Below are positions 1 to 9,071 of a DNA stretch of 64,000 nucleotides, piece after piece. The stretch comes from Actinomycetes bacterium (GTDB lineage: Bacteria > Actinomycetota > Acidimicrobiia > Acidimicrobiales > Acidimicrobiaceae). The DNA is taken from contig JAJZFV010000002.1 in NCBI GenBank assembly GCA_021805205.1, positions 186,001 to 250,000 on the forward strand. The letters are read 5' to 3'. The notes beneath the pieces are model-generated. The model did not search any database. It saw only the letters and a list, made by a program, of their open reading frames with translations, and was not told the origin of the DNA. The stretch's first letter is position 1. The number at the start of each line of letters is the position of its first letter. The position numbers and the translations under genes are program-made.

Positions 1-431
1 ATCTGGCCAATCGACTCAACGATAGAGAGGTAAGCAAAGGTGTATAAGGCGATCCAAATGTAAAAGACAACTGCAAGTTCGCCGGGGTCTCGGTAACCAA
101 AGAGGTAGAGCTGGTAGCTAATTGCGACAACCGCCGCCGCAAGGGAAAAATCAGTAAAAAGCCGACTTTCGGTCCGTAATAGCATTCGGGCGAGGCCAAG
201 GATAAATAGACCGACGTCAACTAGATATACGACGCGATGGATCCTGACCCCACCTACGAGCGAAACCACCACCGCTACCACCGCACCTAAAACTAACGGC
301 ACACCAAGTCGGCTCTTATTGCTCTTGATATTTATGGGCGGTGTCAACGGCGACGTGACAAACCAACCCCAGAAGTCGCTATTTGGGCGTCTGAGCCATT
401 GGCTCGTCTCTACGCCTCTATCATTGCCCAC
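1..431 (-). CDS. Membrane protein, N-terminal fragment (runs off left edge)
   Basis: An open minus-strand frame enters from the left edge and is not in the ORF track because it has no stop in the window. I translated it by hand. About 35 polar residues are followed by several hydrophobic stretches (PLVLGAVVAVVVSLVG, VVYLVDVGLFILGLA, FSLAAAVVAISYQLYLF, AVVFYIWIALYTFAYLS), so at least four membrane segments. The GTG at 431 or the TTG at 437 are the only starts after an in-frame TGA. The pattern of these segments, including the Tyr-rich last one, resembles the membrane sensor halves of actinobacterial diguanylate cyclases, but the catalytic part lies outside, so this is a guess. It is divergent from nadE. 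Confidence 0.55.
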   Translation of the reverse strand, partial: MGNDRGVETSQWLRRPNSDFWGWFVTSPLTPPINIKSNKSRLGVPLVLGAVVAVVVSLVGGVRIHRVVYLVDVGLFILGLARMLLRTESRLFTDFSLAAAVVAISYQLYLFGYRDPGELAVVFYIWIALYTFAYLSIVESIGQ

Positions 432-592
432 TTTCAAAGTTAACCAACCTAGTCAGCCGCGACATTGCGGACTCATCGGGTAGCTGAAAGATAGCTACAC
501 CGAGCATATAAAGTTATCATAACAATCGAAGATGTCGATAGCGTAAAGAACGCCGCCGGCAAACTCTTAGACAAAAAGATTGAGTCACGCAG

Positions 593-2386
593 TTGAAGAT
601 ATTTTCAAACTCCAAGTCCCTAAGTGTCGGGATATGCCAGATAAATCCCATCGTTGGTGATATCTACGGCAATGTCGAGAAGATAGTTGAGGCGATCCTC
701 GAAGTCAAACGAGGTGGAGCACAAGTTGCGGTCTTACCGGAGTTGGCTCTTTCTGGTTATCCGCCCGAGGATCTCCTTCTTAAACCAAACTTTATTCGAG
801 AGTGCGCCGCCGCAATAGAGGAGATCGCCCAGCGCACTCCAGATATCTGTTCCATAGTGGGCTACCCCGAAGGAGACCTTGGACTATTTAACTCTGCCGC
901 AATCAGCAATGGAGGAAAGGTCGTAGCAAGGTATCACAAGCGCCTCCTTCCTAACTACGGCGTCTTCGACGAGCTCCGCTACTTCACTCCAGGAGATGGG
1001 GATATTGAGATATTCCAGATAGGGGAGGTGCGCTTCGGGGTCTCGATATGTGAAGATATCTGGAGTCCAAATGGACCATGTGCAATCGCGGCAGCCCAAG
1101 GCGCCGAAGTTATCTTCAACCTAAACGCCTCTCCCTACTCAGTCGGACGAAAGTGGGATAGGTATCTCATGCTTTCGACTCGCTCAAGCGACTTTTCAAT
1201 ACCAATCGTCTATACCAATCTCGTAGGTGGTCAAGATGAATTGGTATTCGACGGTGGATCTATGGTCTTTGGTAGCGACGGTACTCTCCTATCGTCGTTT
1301 GAAACTTTCGAAGTGCAAAACGCTACCGTGACCCTAGACCTTGATCGCCAGATTCGAGACCATCAACTCGACCCCCGCGGCACCAAGAAGGCCACCCCTC
1401 GCAAGGTGATAGACGTTGGAGAACTGCCAACACCTTTGGCTTCCAACTTCGAGGCTCCCTTTGAAATTGAATTTCTCCACCATCCAATGCTCAACACCAA
1501 TCAACATTGGCTGGAGAGCGTTGACGCCTACCACTTAGAACAGATACTTGATGCACTAACCCTAGGTATCTCCGACTACGTAGTCAAAAACGGCTTCAAA
1601 AGTGTAGTCATTGGCCTTTCCGGAGGAATCGACTCGGCTCTTTGTGCAGCAATATGTTCGATAGCGCTAGGGCCCCAAAACGTTACCGGGATTGCGATGC
1701 CGTCCATCTATAACCCAGATTCATCCCAAAAAGACGCCTACGAACTAGCCAAGAATCTTGGAATCAATTACCACGTACTTCCAATTATTGACGTACATGA
1801 GTCGATCCGAAATGCACTATCACCAGTCCTCGGTGGGCTACCCCAAGGACTCACCGACGAAAATCTTCAAAGCCGGATCAGAGGTCTCTCCCTGATGGCG
1901 TTCTCCAACGCAACAGGTGCGCTCCTTGTGGCTACTGGAAATAAATCAGAGGTAGCGACAGGGTACTCAACGCTTTACGGCGATAGCGCTGGCGGTTTCG
2001 CACTCATCAAAGATCTTCCTAAACTCCTGGTATACAAGATCTCCAAATTCCTAAATGAGGTTCACTTCGAGAAGGAGACGATCCCAGAGTCGATAATTCA
2101 AAAGGCACCCTCTGCCGAACTTCGTTTCGATCAAAAAGACGAGGATTCTCTTCCTCCGTATGAAGTTCTTGACCCGATAGTAGTCGGCCTTATCGAGATG
2201 GATATATCCCCCTCCGACCTCGCTGGTGGCGATCCAAACTTAGAGGAGACCGCCTTTAGAATCGCCAATTTGATAGACAGAAACGAATACAAAAGACGAC
2301 AAAGTGCCCCTGGAGTAAGAATTACGCCGAGGGCCTTTGGAAAAGATCGTAGAATGCCGATCACCAATCAATATCGACCCACTTAG
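593..2386 (+). CDS. nadE: Glutamine-dependent NAD(+) synthetase
   Basis: Catalyses the last step of NAD biosynthesis: deamido-NAD + glutamine + ATP to NAD, in the cytoplasm. The N-terminal half is a nitrilase-fold glutaminase with its triad visible as Glu50 (LPELALSGYPPEDL), Lys116 (YHKRLLPNYGVFDE) and Cys153 (SICEDIW). The C-terminal half is an N-type ATP pyrophosphatase with the P-loop SGGIDSA at 343-349 and a TGNKSE motif. At 597 residues it is full length for the two-domain form, so no separate glutaminase is needed. The tracked start is a TTG; no better start lies upstream of the conserved SVGICQ strand. It is monocistronic, divergent from the left-edge membrane protein. Confidence 0.95.
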   Translation: MKIFSNSKSLSVGICQINPIVGDIYGNVEKIVEAILEVKRGGAQVAVLPELALSGYPPEDLLLKPNFIRECAAAIEEIAQRTPDICSIVGYPEGDLGLFNSAAISNGGKVVARYHKRLLPNYGVFDELRYFTPGDGDIEIFQIGEVRFGVSICEDIWSPNGPCAIAAAQGAEVIFNLNASPYSVGRKWDRYLMLSTRSSDFSIPIVYTNLVGGQDELVFDGGSMVFGSDGTLLSSFETFEVQNATVTLDLDRQIRDHQLDPRGTKKATPRKVIDVGELPTPLASNFEAPFEIEFLHHPMLNTNQHWLESVDAYHLEQILDALTLGISDYVVKNGFKSVVIGLSGGIDSALCAAICSIALGPQNVTGIAMPSIYNPDSSQKDAYELAKNLGINYHVLPIIDVHESIRNALSPVLGGLPQGLTDENLQSRIRGLSLMAFSNATGALLVATGNKSEVATGYSTLYGDSAGGFALIKDLPKLLVYKISKFLNEVHFEKETIPESIIQKAPSAELRFDQKDEDSLPPYEVLDPIVVGLIEMDISPSDLAGGDPNLEETAFRIANLIDRNEYKRRQSAPGVRITPRAFGKDRRMPITNQYRPT

Positions 2387-2580
2387 TTAAATTAAAATCA
2401 GAGATGTTTTCGCTCTGTTTCAGAGTCATAGTTACCTGTCTAAGGTAATTGCATTGATGGATTTTTACTATCGGTAACTACAATCACTAAATACATTCAG
2501 TTTTCATGGGGAATCACTCAACCGTTTCGCGGGTTTTGGTAGATATCACCGACAAGTTACAACCATAGAAGGTGGGTGAA

Positions 2581-3519
2581 GTGGCGAAGGATCGAATCGA
2601 CAAAGAGGAAGAGGACCTTGTACGTCTCTATCTAAGTGATATTGGACAGTACCCACTTCTGAACAAGGACGGCGAAATCGAACTCGCAAAGCGAATCGAG
2701 GCCGGTGCAAAAGCTGAAAAAGAGCTCACAAGTAAGGGGAAGGCTATTGACCCCGAGCGAAAGGCGAAGCTTCGCTATGCCATCCGCGAAGGTGAAGATG
2801 CGAAGATGCGCTTCATCCAATCGAACCTTCGACTGGTAGTTTCAATCGCTAAGAAGTACCAAGCCTCGGGCCTTCCCCTGCTCGATCTAATACAAGAGGG
2901 GAACCTTGGCCTCATCCACGCAGTCGACAAATTCGACTGGCGCAAGGGATTCAAGTTTTCAACGTATGCAACCTGGTGGATTCGACAAGCAATCACCCGT
3001 GGCATTGCAAATACAGGAAGAACCATTCGTCTTCCCGTGCACGCAGGAGACACTCTTTCCAGAGTCCAAAAGGCTGCCGCTCGCTTTGAACTTCTCCACG
3101 GGCGCCAACCAAACCTCGAGGAACTATCGCGCGAAGTTGAGATAGACCAATCCAAACTTGCCGACGCCATGAAGTTCCGAGCCGAGCCAGTCTCTTTGAG
3201 CGAACCACTACGGGACGACGGTGACGCCGAGTTGGGAGACGTTGTTGAGGATCGAGCAGCGGCATCTCCATTCGATGTAGCAGCGACCTCGATGCTTCCA
3301 GTCGAGATAGGCCGCCTTCTAGCGCCACTCGACGACCGCGAACGAGAGATCCTACGCCTTAGATTTGGCCTAGACCGCGGAGAGGCTCGCACCCTCGAAG
3401 AGGTTGGGGAACACTTCAATCTAACCAGAGAACGTATTCGACAGATCGAGGCTCGAGCCATGTCTAAGCTTCGCCATCCATCTTCAGACACCGGAGCCAG
3501 AGACCTTTTAGCGCTCTAA
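2581..3519 (+). CDS. RNA polymerase sigma factor, sigma-70 family (RpoD-like, no region 1.1)
   Basis: Directs RNA polymerase to promoters. Region 1.2 (VRLYLSDIGQYPLL), region 2 (RLVVSIAKKYQ, DLIQEGNLGL, FSTYATWWIRQAI), region 3 (TGRTIRLPVH) and region 4 (LRLRFGL, TLEEVGEHFNLTRERIRQIE) are all present. There is no region 1.1 or long acidic N-terminus, so this short protein could be a group 2 factor or a minimal principal factor; the sequence alone does not decide. The tracked start is the GTG at 2572, but the GTG at 2581 sits 5 nt after AAGGTGG and is preferred. The C-terminus (GARDLLAL) departs from the usual LRSYLD-like ending of principal factors. A strong hairpin follows the gene. Confidence 0.9.
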   Translation: MAKDRIDKEEEDLVRLYLSDIGQYPLLNKDGEIELAKRIEAGAKAEKELTSKGKAIDPERKAKLRYAIREGEDAKMRFIQSNLRLVVSIAKKYQASGLPLLDLIQEGNLGLIHAVDKFDWRKGFKFSTYATWWIRQAITRGIANTGRTIRLPVHAGDTLSRVQKAAARFELLHGRQPNLEELSREVEIDQSKLADAMKFRAEPVSLSEPLRDDGDAELGDVVEDRAAASPFDVAATSMLPVEIGRLLAPLDDREREILRLRFGLDRGEARTLEEVGEHFNLTRERIRQIEARAMSKLRHPSSDTGARDLLAL

Positions 3520-3549
3520 AGGAGTCGTCTTTATCGTTGTAGAAGAGCC

Positions 3550-3588
3550 TTAAAGGGGGGTTAAAGATGCTATCTTTGACCCCTTTAA
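3550..3588. terminator. Bidirectional terminator between sigma factor and NUDIX genes
   Basis: TTAAAGGGG(gg)TTAAAGAT and ATCTTTGACCCCTTTAA form a stem with a 3-nt loop, flanked by A/T runs on both sides. It lies between two convergent genes and can serve both. Confidence 0.75.
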
Positions 3589-3592
3589 AACT

Positions 3593-4369
3593 TTAAAAGT
3601 CGGGGTCGCCTGGTAGAACTACCCTTGTCCCATTTCCCTCATGAATCATTCTTGGAGCAACTCTTACCACTTGACGATCGGTCTTCAAATAAGCAAAGAG
3701 CGTTTCCACAGTTTCAAAGCGGGAGATGGCCTCGAGGTTCTTCTTTGTTGGAAGTACCAACTCGTATTCACCACGTTGGTGACGCTCAAGTGCCTCTTGA
3801 GGCGAGATCCAAGTACTCTCGACGGTCTCGGAGTTATCGTGCTCACCGAGCTGCCCTACCGGCGCCATAGCGATAAAAAAGCGGGTGTCGTATCGGCGCG
3901 GAGCGCCTTCTGGAGTAATCCAGTGAGCAAAATAGGCCAAATCGTCTGCCTCGATGACCATGGACTCACTCTTCAAAATATCGCCAAAGGAAATCTTGCC
4001 CTGATTCAAAAGATTCCGCAATGACTCGAGTCTTTCGATATTGCCATTTACCTGAGAGCCATCACTTGAACCACTTCTAGCCAACATGATTCCTGACTCT
4101 TCAAAACACTCTCTAACGGCGGCTACCCAGAAACGAAGGGCGCCATCTTCAACTCCAAGGGCTGTATTTGCATCGGAGCTACTACCCCTAATCAGAGTCG
4201 AATCAGCGGCCACCTCGGCGTCGCTGGCATCGACAGCACCACCCGGAAATACGTAAGCGCCTCCCACAAAGTCGAGTTGCAGGTTTCGCTTGAGCATAAA
4301 GACTTCAACCCCTGAGACAGGGGCATCCTTGACGAGCATGATGGTTGCGGCTTCTCTCGGTGTAATCAC
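3593..4369 (-). CDS. NUDIX hydrolase (NUDT19-like)
   Basis: Predicted to hydrolyse a nucleoside-diphosphate-linked substrate. The N-terminal strand (AATIMLVKD) leads to YVFPGGAVD, and the helix of the Nudix box reads RECFEESGI, so the catalytic Glu residues are present. Between GG and REC there is an insert of about 45 residues, as in the NUDT19/RP2p group, whose known members act on CoA derivatives; the substrate here is not determined by sequence. The start is a GTG preceded 7 nt upstream by TAGGAT, consistent with a leaderless transcript. It ends at the shared terminator with the sigma factor gene. The + strand ORFs over this region are shadows. Confidence 0.85.
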   Translation of the reverse strand: MITPREAATIMLVKDAPVSGVEVFMLKRNLQLDFVGGAYVFPGGAVDASDAEVAADSTLIRGSSSDANTALGVEDGALRFWVAAVRECFEESGIMLARSGSSDGSQVNGNIERLESLRNLLNQGKISFGDILKSESMVIEADDLAYFAHWITPEGAPRRYDTRFFIAMAPVGQLGEHDNSETVESTWISPQEALERHQRGEYELVLPTKKNLEAISRFETVETLFAYLKTDRQVVRVAPRMIHEGNGTRVVLPGDPDF

Positions 4370-4376
4370 GCAATAG

Positions 4377-4382
4377 ATCCTA
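4377..4382 (-). promoter_or_regulatory. -10 box of leaderless NUDIX gene
   Basis: On the minus strand TAGGAT is followed by 7 nt and then the GTG start, so transcription would begin at or next to the start codon. No convincing -35. Confidence 0.45.
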
Positions 4383-4420
4383 GCTAGCTTCCCTAAGGTA
4401 ATTAGGGAGCAAACGATTCT

Positions 4421-5209
4421 TCAAGAGAGAAATGCTTGGACCGTTGTCGCGAATGCTAGAGGCTTTAAAAAAGGCCAGCCGTGGTTAGCGTCGACCACAA
4501 TCGAAGTCGCTCCAAGTTCGCTCGTCATCTCTTCAAATAGGTCGCGAGTTACGACTACGTCCCTCGAACCCCAGATGGTCAAGACTTCAATCTCAGAGTC
4601 CTTAACACGCTTCATCGCCGGTCTAATATCTGAACTACGAGCGATTAGGGCGCACTCAATGGTTTTCTGTGGAGACTTCATAATCTCTGAAATTCCATCA
4701 AAGAGAGCCGAAAAGATCTGTGGAGAGGCCAAAAGGCTTCGTATTCCATCTTGGATGAATGCTCCACTCCAATCGGCTAGAGTTCGGCTCTTGACCGAGA
4801 GGTCCTTATCTCTGCTCCAGGTGGGATGTCCAATTGCATTTACTAGGACTAACTTTTCAATGCGGTGATGAAGCTTGGAGGCCGCTTCTATGGCTATAGC
4901 ACCCCCCAACGAGTGACCGATCAGATCAAAGCTCGCCTCATCTCCGAAGGCCTCGCGTGCCACATTTTCGAGCGCTTCTACGTAGCTTTCAAAGCAAGCT
5001 CTGGTCGAAGTTGGTATTACGGAGTAGAGGTCAGGGACGACCACGTTGTGGCCGAGTTTGGCCAATTCAACAGCGGCTTGCCGGTAGGTAGCAGGCTTCA
5101 ACGCCCACCCTGGGACTACCATCAGATTTTTACCTGAACCACAGTGGAGGTGGCGTCCACCGAATTTATCGACTTCCAATTCTTGGCGCCGACTAGGCGT
5201 TGGAGACAT
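4421..5209 (-). CDS. Alpha/beta hydrolase
   Basis: Alpha/beta-hydrolase fold enzyme, probably cytoplasmic (no signal peptide). The nucleophile elbow is GHSLGG (about residue 98), the acid is in WGSRDVV and the histidine in ANHGWPF near the C-terminus, so the triad is complete. The oxyanion-hole region reads VPGWALKP. The size (262 residues) and layout resemble BioH/MenH-like esterases, but no neighbour suggests a pathway and I do not assign a substrate. The ATG start is well placed behind GGGAGGTG. It lies 51 nt upstream of the NUDIX gene on the same strand; the NUDIX gene appears to have its own promoter. Confidence 0.85.
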   Translation of the reverse strand: MSPTPSRRQELEVDKFGGRHLHCGSGKNLMVVPGWALKPATYRQAAVELAKLGHNVVVPDLYSVIPTSTRACFESYVEALENVAREAFGDEASFDLIGHSLGGAIAIEAASKLHHRIEKLVLVNAIGHPTWSRDKDLSVKSRTLADWSGAFIQDGIRSLLASPQIFSALFDGISEIMKSPQKTIECALIARSSDIRPAMKRVKDSEIEVLTIWGSRDVVVTRDLFEEMTSELGATSIVVDANHGWPFLKPLAFATTVQAFLS

Positions 5210-5473
5210 ACCGCACCTCCCTTTCTAATCCTACGCAAAGTCGATCCTTGTGCCTTATCGACCTCTTTAGTGACTTTGGTTACAGAAATGTTACAGGAAT
5301 CCTCTGCACCTGCTTCGAAATAACCAAATAGGCGTAGACATCTATTGGCAAATCACACAACTAGCAGGCAATGTGGCCGTAGTTCAAAGCTTGGTGATCA
5401 TTTAATGTAAACTCGACAATGTAAGTTGACTCACATCCGTGATTGTCTGTTAAGTTCTGGAGAGCAAATAAGA

Positions 5474-6439
5474 ATGGCTCAGGCCTCAAGCAGAGGCGGG
5501 CAAAGGCCCGTAAATCGAAATAGAACGTCAGCTCAAAACGTCCCAAAGCGCGGCGGATCAAGCAACAACAGGGGAGCTGGTAGTTCAAATCGCAAGGTTG
5601 CAGCGGCCAAGAACTCCGGGTCCAATCGTGGCCTTCTTTGGGTTACGGCTTCCTTCGTCGTAGTCGCTGCGATCATCGCTACCTTCGTCATAATCAAGGC
5701 GAATAAGTCGTCGGGCTCAGCACAAGCGACGAACCTAGCTCCTGCATCCGTAGTAAACGCCGTTACCAACGTCCCAGACACGCTTTTGGCGTCGGCATCG
5801 GTGCCTGTAAAGTCAATACCACTGCCGGTGGCCGTGAAGAACACTCCGCTGCTCACCAGCAACTCAAAGCCAGTGGTCCTCTACATGGGGGCAGACTACT
5901 GCCCTTACTGTGCTGCCCAACGTTGGCCGCTCATTGTGGCGTTATCGAAATTTGGAACATTTTCCAACCTTCATACAACCGCTTCATCATCGACTGACGT
6001 CTATCCCAACACTCAAACCTTCTCCTTCTATGGTTCGTCGTATAAGTCAAACTACATCGACTTCCAACCGGTCGAAATGCAGACCAACGTAGCTTCTAGC
6101 TCCGGTGGCTACACCACTCTGCAGACGCCTACGGCCGAACAAGGAAAGATCTTTTCTAAGTACGACCAACCTCCATATGCAGCTACTGCAACTGGCATAC
6201 CATTCATCGACTATGGAAATCAGTACATCGAGAGCGGTCCGGCTTATTCACCTCAGATCCTCCAAGGCCTCACTCGGGCATCTATTGCCGGAAGCCTTAC
6301 GATTCCTGGGGCGGTAACCAGTCAGGCAATCCTGGCATCGGCCAACCTCATAATCGCTACCATCTGCAAGATCGACCATAACCAACCAGGTTCTGTTTGT
6401 ACATCGCCAGCAGTGGTAGCCGCACAAAAGGCGTTCTAG
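5474..6439 (+). CDS. Membrane-anchored DUF929-like protein with CPYC motif
   Basis: A basic N-terminus (about 50 residues rich in Arg, Asn, Ser) precedes one membrane helix ([19 protein letters not shown]); the rest should lie outside the cell. The external domain carries [17 protein letters not shown], a thioredoxin-like CxxC in the DUF929 pattern; a further CKIDHN...C pair lies at the C-terminus. DUF929 is widespread in archaea and actinobacteria without an established function; a thiol redox role is inference. The tracked ORF opens at a TTG (5426), but the ATG at 5474, following GGAG, gives a sensible N-terminus. The Get3-like ATPase pair follows after 4 nt, suggesting cotranscription. Confidence 0.75.
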   Translation: MAQASSRGGQRPVNRNRTSAQNVPKRGGSSNNRGAGSSNRKVAAAKNSGSNRGLLWVTASFVVVAAIIATFVIIKANKSSGSAQATNLAPASVVNAVTNVPDTLLASASVPVKSIPLPVAVKNTPLLTSNSKPVVLYMGADYCPYCAAQRWPLIVALSKFGTFSNLHTTASSSTDVYPNTQTFSFYGSSYKSNYIDFQPVEMQTNVASSSGGYTTLQTPTAEQGKIFSKYDQPPYAATATGIPFIDYGNQYIESGPAYSPQILQGLTRASIAGSLTIPGAVTSQAILASANLIIATICKIDHNQPGSVCTSPAVVAAQKAF

Positions 6440-6443
6440 CTCC

Positions 6444-7370
6444 GTGATCGAAAGTCGCGAATCCTCGCTTTTGGAGGCGACCAGCCAACAGGTAACGATC
6501 GTTGCTGGAAAAGGTGGGGTCGGGAAGTCGACTGTATCTGTAGCGAGCGCATTGGCAAATGCTAGGGCGGGCAGGTCTGTGATTCTACTCTCTACCGATA
6601 TTTCGACCATTACAGCTAGGGCTGAACGTGAAGTGGCTGCACGAGACGAATATGCGGCTAATTCCCCAGTTTTTCAGCTACTTCGGGCCGAAGAGATCTT
6701 GATCGAATACCTTGAGACCCATGGATTAGCCTCTCTCGGCAAGCGTCTGATTTCAACAGGAGTGGTCTCGGTGATTGCAACTGCGGTTCCTGGGATAAGG
6801 GAACTGCTAATACTTGCAAAGATCAAACAGCTAGCTCAAAGCGGAGACTACGACAGGATCATCTTTGACGCACCCGCCTCTGGCCATCTCATGACGTTAC
6901 TATCATCGCCAACTGGATTAAAGGATATCGCTAAGGTCGGCTTGCTTAAGAACCAATCGGACGACGTCGAGGAGCTGCTGAACGACCGAAGCCGAAGTGG
7001 ACTAACCATAGTTACGCTTCCGGAAGAGACTCCAGTTACCGAGAGCATAGAGACAATTTCCAAGATACGTGAGTTGAAGTCGATCGCAGTCAATGCTCTT
7101 GTGGTCAATCAACGCATAAGCGCCCCAAAGCTATCGCCGGCGGGCCATAGTGCGATCTGCGACTCAGGTGACACCTCTCCATCGGCCAGGGCCTACGAGT
7201 ACGTCACCGCACGAGAGAGGGTTGCCGACGCTGAGATGCAGAGACTGATCCACGGGATCACCGACGTTGAGATACTTGAACTTCCCTATCTCTTTCAATC
7301 GGATCTTTCTATCACCGATCTAGAAGAGCTCAAAGCACGCAAGATCATTAGAGGTGTAAACCAGCGATGA
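6444..7370 (+). CDS. ArsA/Get3-like ATPase, first of a pair
   Basis: SIMIBI-class ATPase. The deviant Walker A GKGGVGKST (22-30) keeps the signature Lys typical of ArsA/Get3. A later motif IIFDAPASGHLM matches the switch II region. No membrane segment. Actinobacteria carry such ATPases as adjacent pairs (Rv3679-Rv3680, reported as bacterial Get3-like proteins in mycobacteria), and the order and overlap here match. The GTG start lies 4 nt after the DUF929-like gene and the stop overlaps the next start as ATGA, so the pair is translationally coupled. It is not part of the ars cassette at 12.5-14 kb, and arsenite transport is unlikely. Confidence 0.85.
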   Translation: MIESRESSLLEATSQQVTIVAGKGGVGKSTVSVASALANARAGRSVILLSTDISTITARAEREVAARDEYAANSPVFQLLRAEEILIEYLETHGLASLGKRLISTGVVSVIATAVPGIRELLILAKIKQLAQSGDYDRIIFDAPASGHLMTLLSSPTGLKDIAKVGLLKNQSDDVEELLNDRSRSGLTIVTLPEETPVTESIETISKIRELKSIAVNALVVNQRISAPKLSPAGHSAICDSGDTSPSARAYEYVTARERVADAEMQRLIHGITDVEILELPYLFQSDLSITDLEELKARKIIRGVNQR

Positions 7371-8449
7371 GCAAAGAGAGCGTTCTCAACATTCTGCAAA
7401 CAAAGTCGGTGGTTATACTGACCGGACCAGGAGGAGTAGGAAAGACCTCTTGTGCTGCATCGATAGCTATTGGTGCAGCACTAAGTGGCATAAACACTGC
7501 TGTAGTGACGATCGATCCCGCCAAGCGACTTGCTAACGCACTTGGCCTCGAGACAATTGGAAATGACCCTGTAGAGATCCCTATGGGAAGCGCTGGATCA
7601 CTTCACGCTGTCATGCTCGACGCCGATGCAACTTTTGATGCCCTAATACGAAAGTATGCCAAGAGCGAAGAGCAAGTAGAGGCGATACTCGCGAACAAGG
7701 TATACCAAAACCTCACCCAATACCTATCGGGAATTCAAGAGTACATGGCGATGGAAAAGATCTTTGAGCTCCATAACGATCCGAGATTCGATCTCTTAAT
7801 TGTCGATACGCCTCCGAGCGCAAATGCACTTGACTTCCTCGATGCACCGCGACGTCTGGTTAGCTTCCTTGACAACAAGGTCTTTAGAATCATCATGTCA
7901 CCATCATCTTCGTTCCTAAAGCCGATATCGTTCGCCACACGTGCAGTTCTAAAGACAATTTCGAAAGTTGTTGGAGCAGAGATAGTCGACGAAGCTGTGG
8001 CGTTCTTCAAGGATTTCGAAGGTATGGAAGATGGTTTTCGGGCTCGAGCTTCCGAGGTAGGAGATCTTCTGAAGTCAGAGAAGACAACGTTCTTTCTCGT
8101 CACGTCGCCACGTACCAATACAATCATCGATACTAAGGACTTCGGGGAGAAGCTCCTTAAGTACGGTTTTTCGATTGCAAGGATCATCTCTAATCGAGAG
8201 GTTCCTCCATTCATTGGCGACGACCACAACAGCGGCGTTCTAGACGATCTCGTCCCTTCGGATCTAGATATTCTGAGCGAAAACCTAACAAAGATAGAGC
8301 TACTTCGAAGCGTCGAACAAAAAGATATCGATGACATGGCGCTTGGCCTAAAGGCAGACGGACTAATCCACGTCGCCGACAATGGCAATGGATTGAGCTC
8401 CATTGAGGACCTTGCGCACCTCGCTAGCTCGATAATCTCCTCAAATTAA
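7367..8449 (+). CDS. ArsA/Get3-like ATPase, second of a pair
   Basis: Partner of the preceding ATPase. Walker A is GPGGVGKTS (20-28): Pro replaces the signature Lys of classical ArsA/Get3, which suggests that the two subunits are not equivalent. TIDPAKRLANALGL is the switch I-like region and LIVDTPPSANALDFLDAP is switch II. At 360 residues it is larger than its partner. The start ATG overlaps the upstream stop by 4 nt. A heteromeric complex with the first ATPase is inferred from this coupling. The receiver-like gene starts 33 nt downstream with its own -10 box. Confidence 0.85.
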   Translation: MSKESVLNILQTKSVVILTGPGGVGKTSCAASIAIGAALSGINTAVVTIDPAKRLANALGLETIGNDPVEIPMGSAGSLHAVMLDADATFDALIRKYAKSEEQVEAILANKVYQNLTQYLSGIQEYMAMEKIFELHNDPRFDLLIVDTPPSANALDFLDAPRRLVSFLDNKVFRIIMSPSSSFLKPISFATRAVLKTISKVVGAEIVDEAVAFFKDFEGMEDGFRARASEVGDLLKSEKTTFFLVTSPRTNTIIDTKDFGEKLLKYGFSIARIISNREVPPFIGDDHNSGVLDDLVPSDLDILSENLTKIELLRSVEQKDIDDMALGLKADGLIHVADNGNGLSSIEDLAHLASSIISSN

Positions 8450-8469
8450 TGTTCCCGGCCTCCAAATAG

Positions 8470-8475
8470 TAGGAT
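8470..8475 (+). promoter_or_regulatory. -10 box of receiver-like gene (leaderless candidate)
   Basis: TAGGAT followed by 7 nt and ATG at 8483. The AGGA inside it could also be read as a ribosome binding site, so either architecture fits. Confidence 0.4.
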
Positions 8476-8482
8476 GTACCAC

Positions 8483-8893
8483 ATGGCTACGATTTACCTA
8501 GTGTGCGACTCAGAAGCAGTAAAAGATGAACTGAGCATGTCTCTTGACTTTGTTGCATCAAAATTGGTCTGGTTCAACAGCGCTCAAACCTTTCTTCAAC
8601 AATGTAAGACCGTTACTCCGGACCTTGCGGTGCTAGATATGCAAATTGGCAATATGGGTGCAATCGCTGCAATTCACGAACTCCACCTCGAGGAGTCGGG
8701 GGGAAGGATGGACCATGTACCAACTATCGCCATCCTTGATCGCCGCGCAGACGTCTTCATTGTCCGAAGGACTATGGTCGAGGGATTTGTCATCAAACCC
8801 TTTGCATCACGCAAACTAATAGATGCCGCACGAGCCGTTCTTGCAGGAGGCACCTACGAAGATACCTCGTACGCTCCCCTCGAAAATGCGTGA
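8483..8893 (+). CDS. Orphan receiver-domain (CheY-like) protein
   Basis: A single response-regulator receiver domain with no output domain. The phosphoacceptor Asp is in LAVLDMQIG and the conserved Lys in GFVIKPF. The N-terminal acidic pair is reduced to one Asp (VCDSEA), and the usual Ser/Thr after the fourth strand is replaced in IAILDRR, so phosphotransfer may be weak or absent. The tracked ORF starts at ATG 8474; ATG 8483 (MATIYLV) is preferred because it places the first beta strand at the start and fits the -10 spacing. No histidine kinase is nearby. It lies directly behind the Get3-like ATPase pair. Confidence 0.75.
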   Translation: MATIYLVCDSEAVKDELSMSLDFVASKLVWFNSAQTFLQQCKTVTPDLAVLDMQIGNMGAIAAIHELHLEESGGRMDHVPTIAILDRRADVFIVRRTMVEGFVIKPFASRKLIDAARAVLAGGTYEDTSYAPLENA

Positions 8894-8951
8894 CCTATAG
8901 GTCACCAACTCTAAGTGACTCCATTTAGACTAAGAAATGGTGTCATCACTA

Positions 8952-9028
8952 CGGGAAGTAGCGCAGCTTGGCAGCGCGCAGCGTTCGGGACGCTGAGGCC
9001 GGGGGTTCAAATCCCCCCTTCCCGACCA
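8952..9028 (+). tRNA. tRNA-Pro (anticodon CGG)
   Basis: The acceptor stem CGGGAAG/CTTCCCG, anticodon stem CAGCG/CGCTG with loop TTCGGGA (anticodon CGG), and T arm GGGGG-TTCAAAT-CCCCC all fold. The CCA end is encoded. 77 nt. Confidence 0.95.
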
Positions 9029-9042
9029 ACAAGTCGACGAAT

Positions 9043-9071
9043 GAGCCCCAGACTAATTAATAGTTGGGCTC
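9043..9071 (+). terminator. Terminator after tRNA-Pro
   Basis: GAGCCC...ACT and AGT...GGGCTC form a hairpin around AATTAAT, followed by TTTC. Confidence 0.65.

Noticed and set aside
2775-3491. 238-aa minus-strand ORF over the sigma factor gene
   Set aside because: Arg/Ser-rich composition and exact overlap with a well-conserved gene on the other strand; shadow.
7735-8403. 222-aa minus-strand ORF over the second Get3-like ATPase
   Set aside because: Ser/Arg-rich antisense translation without motifs.
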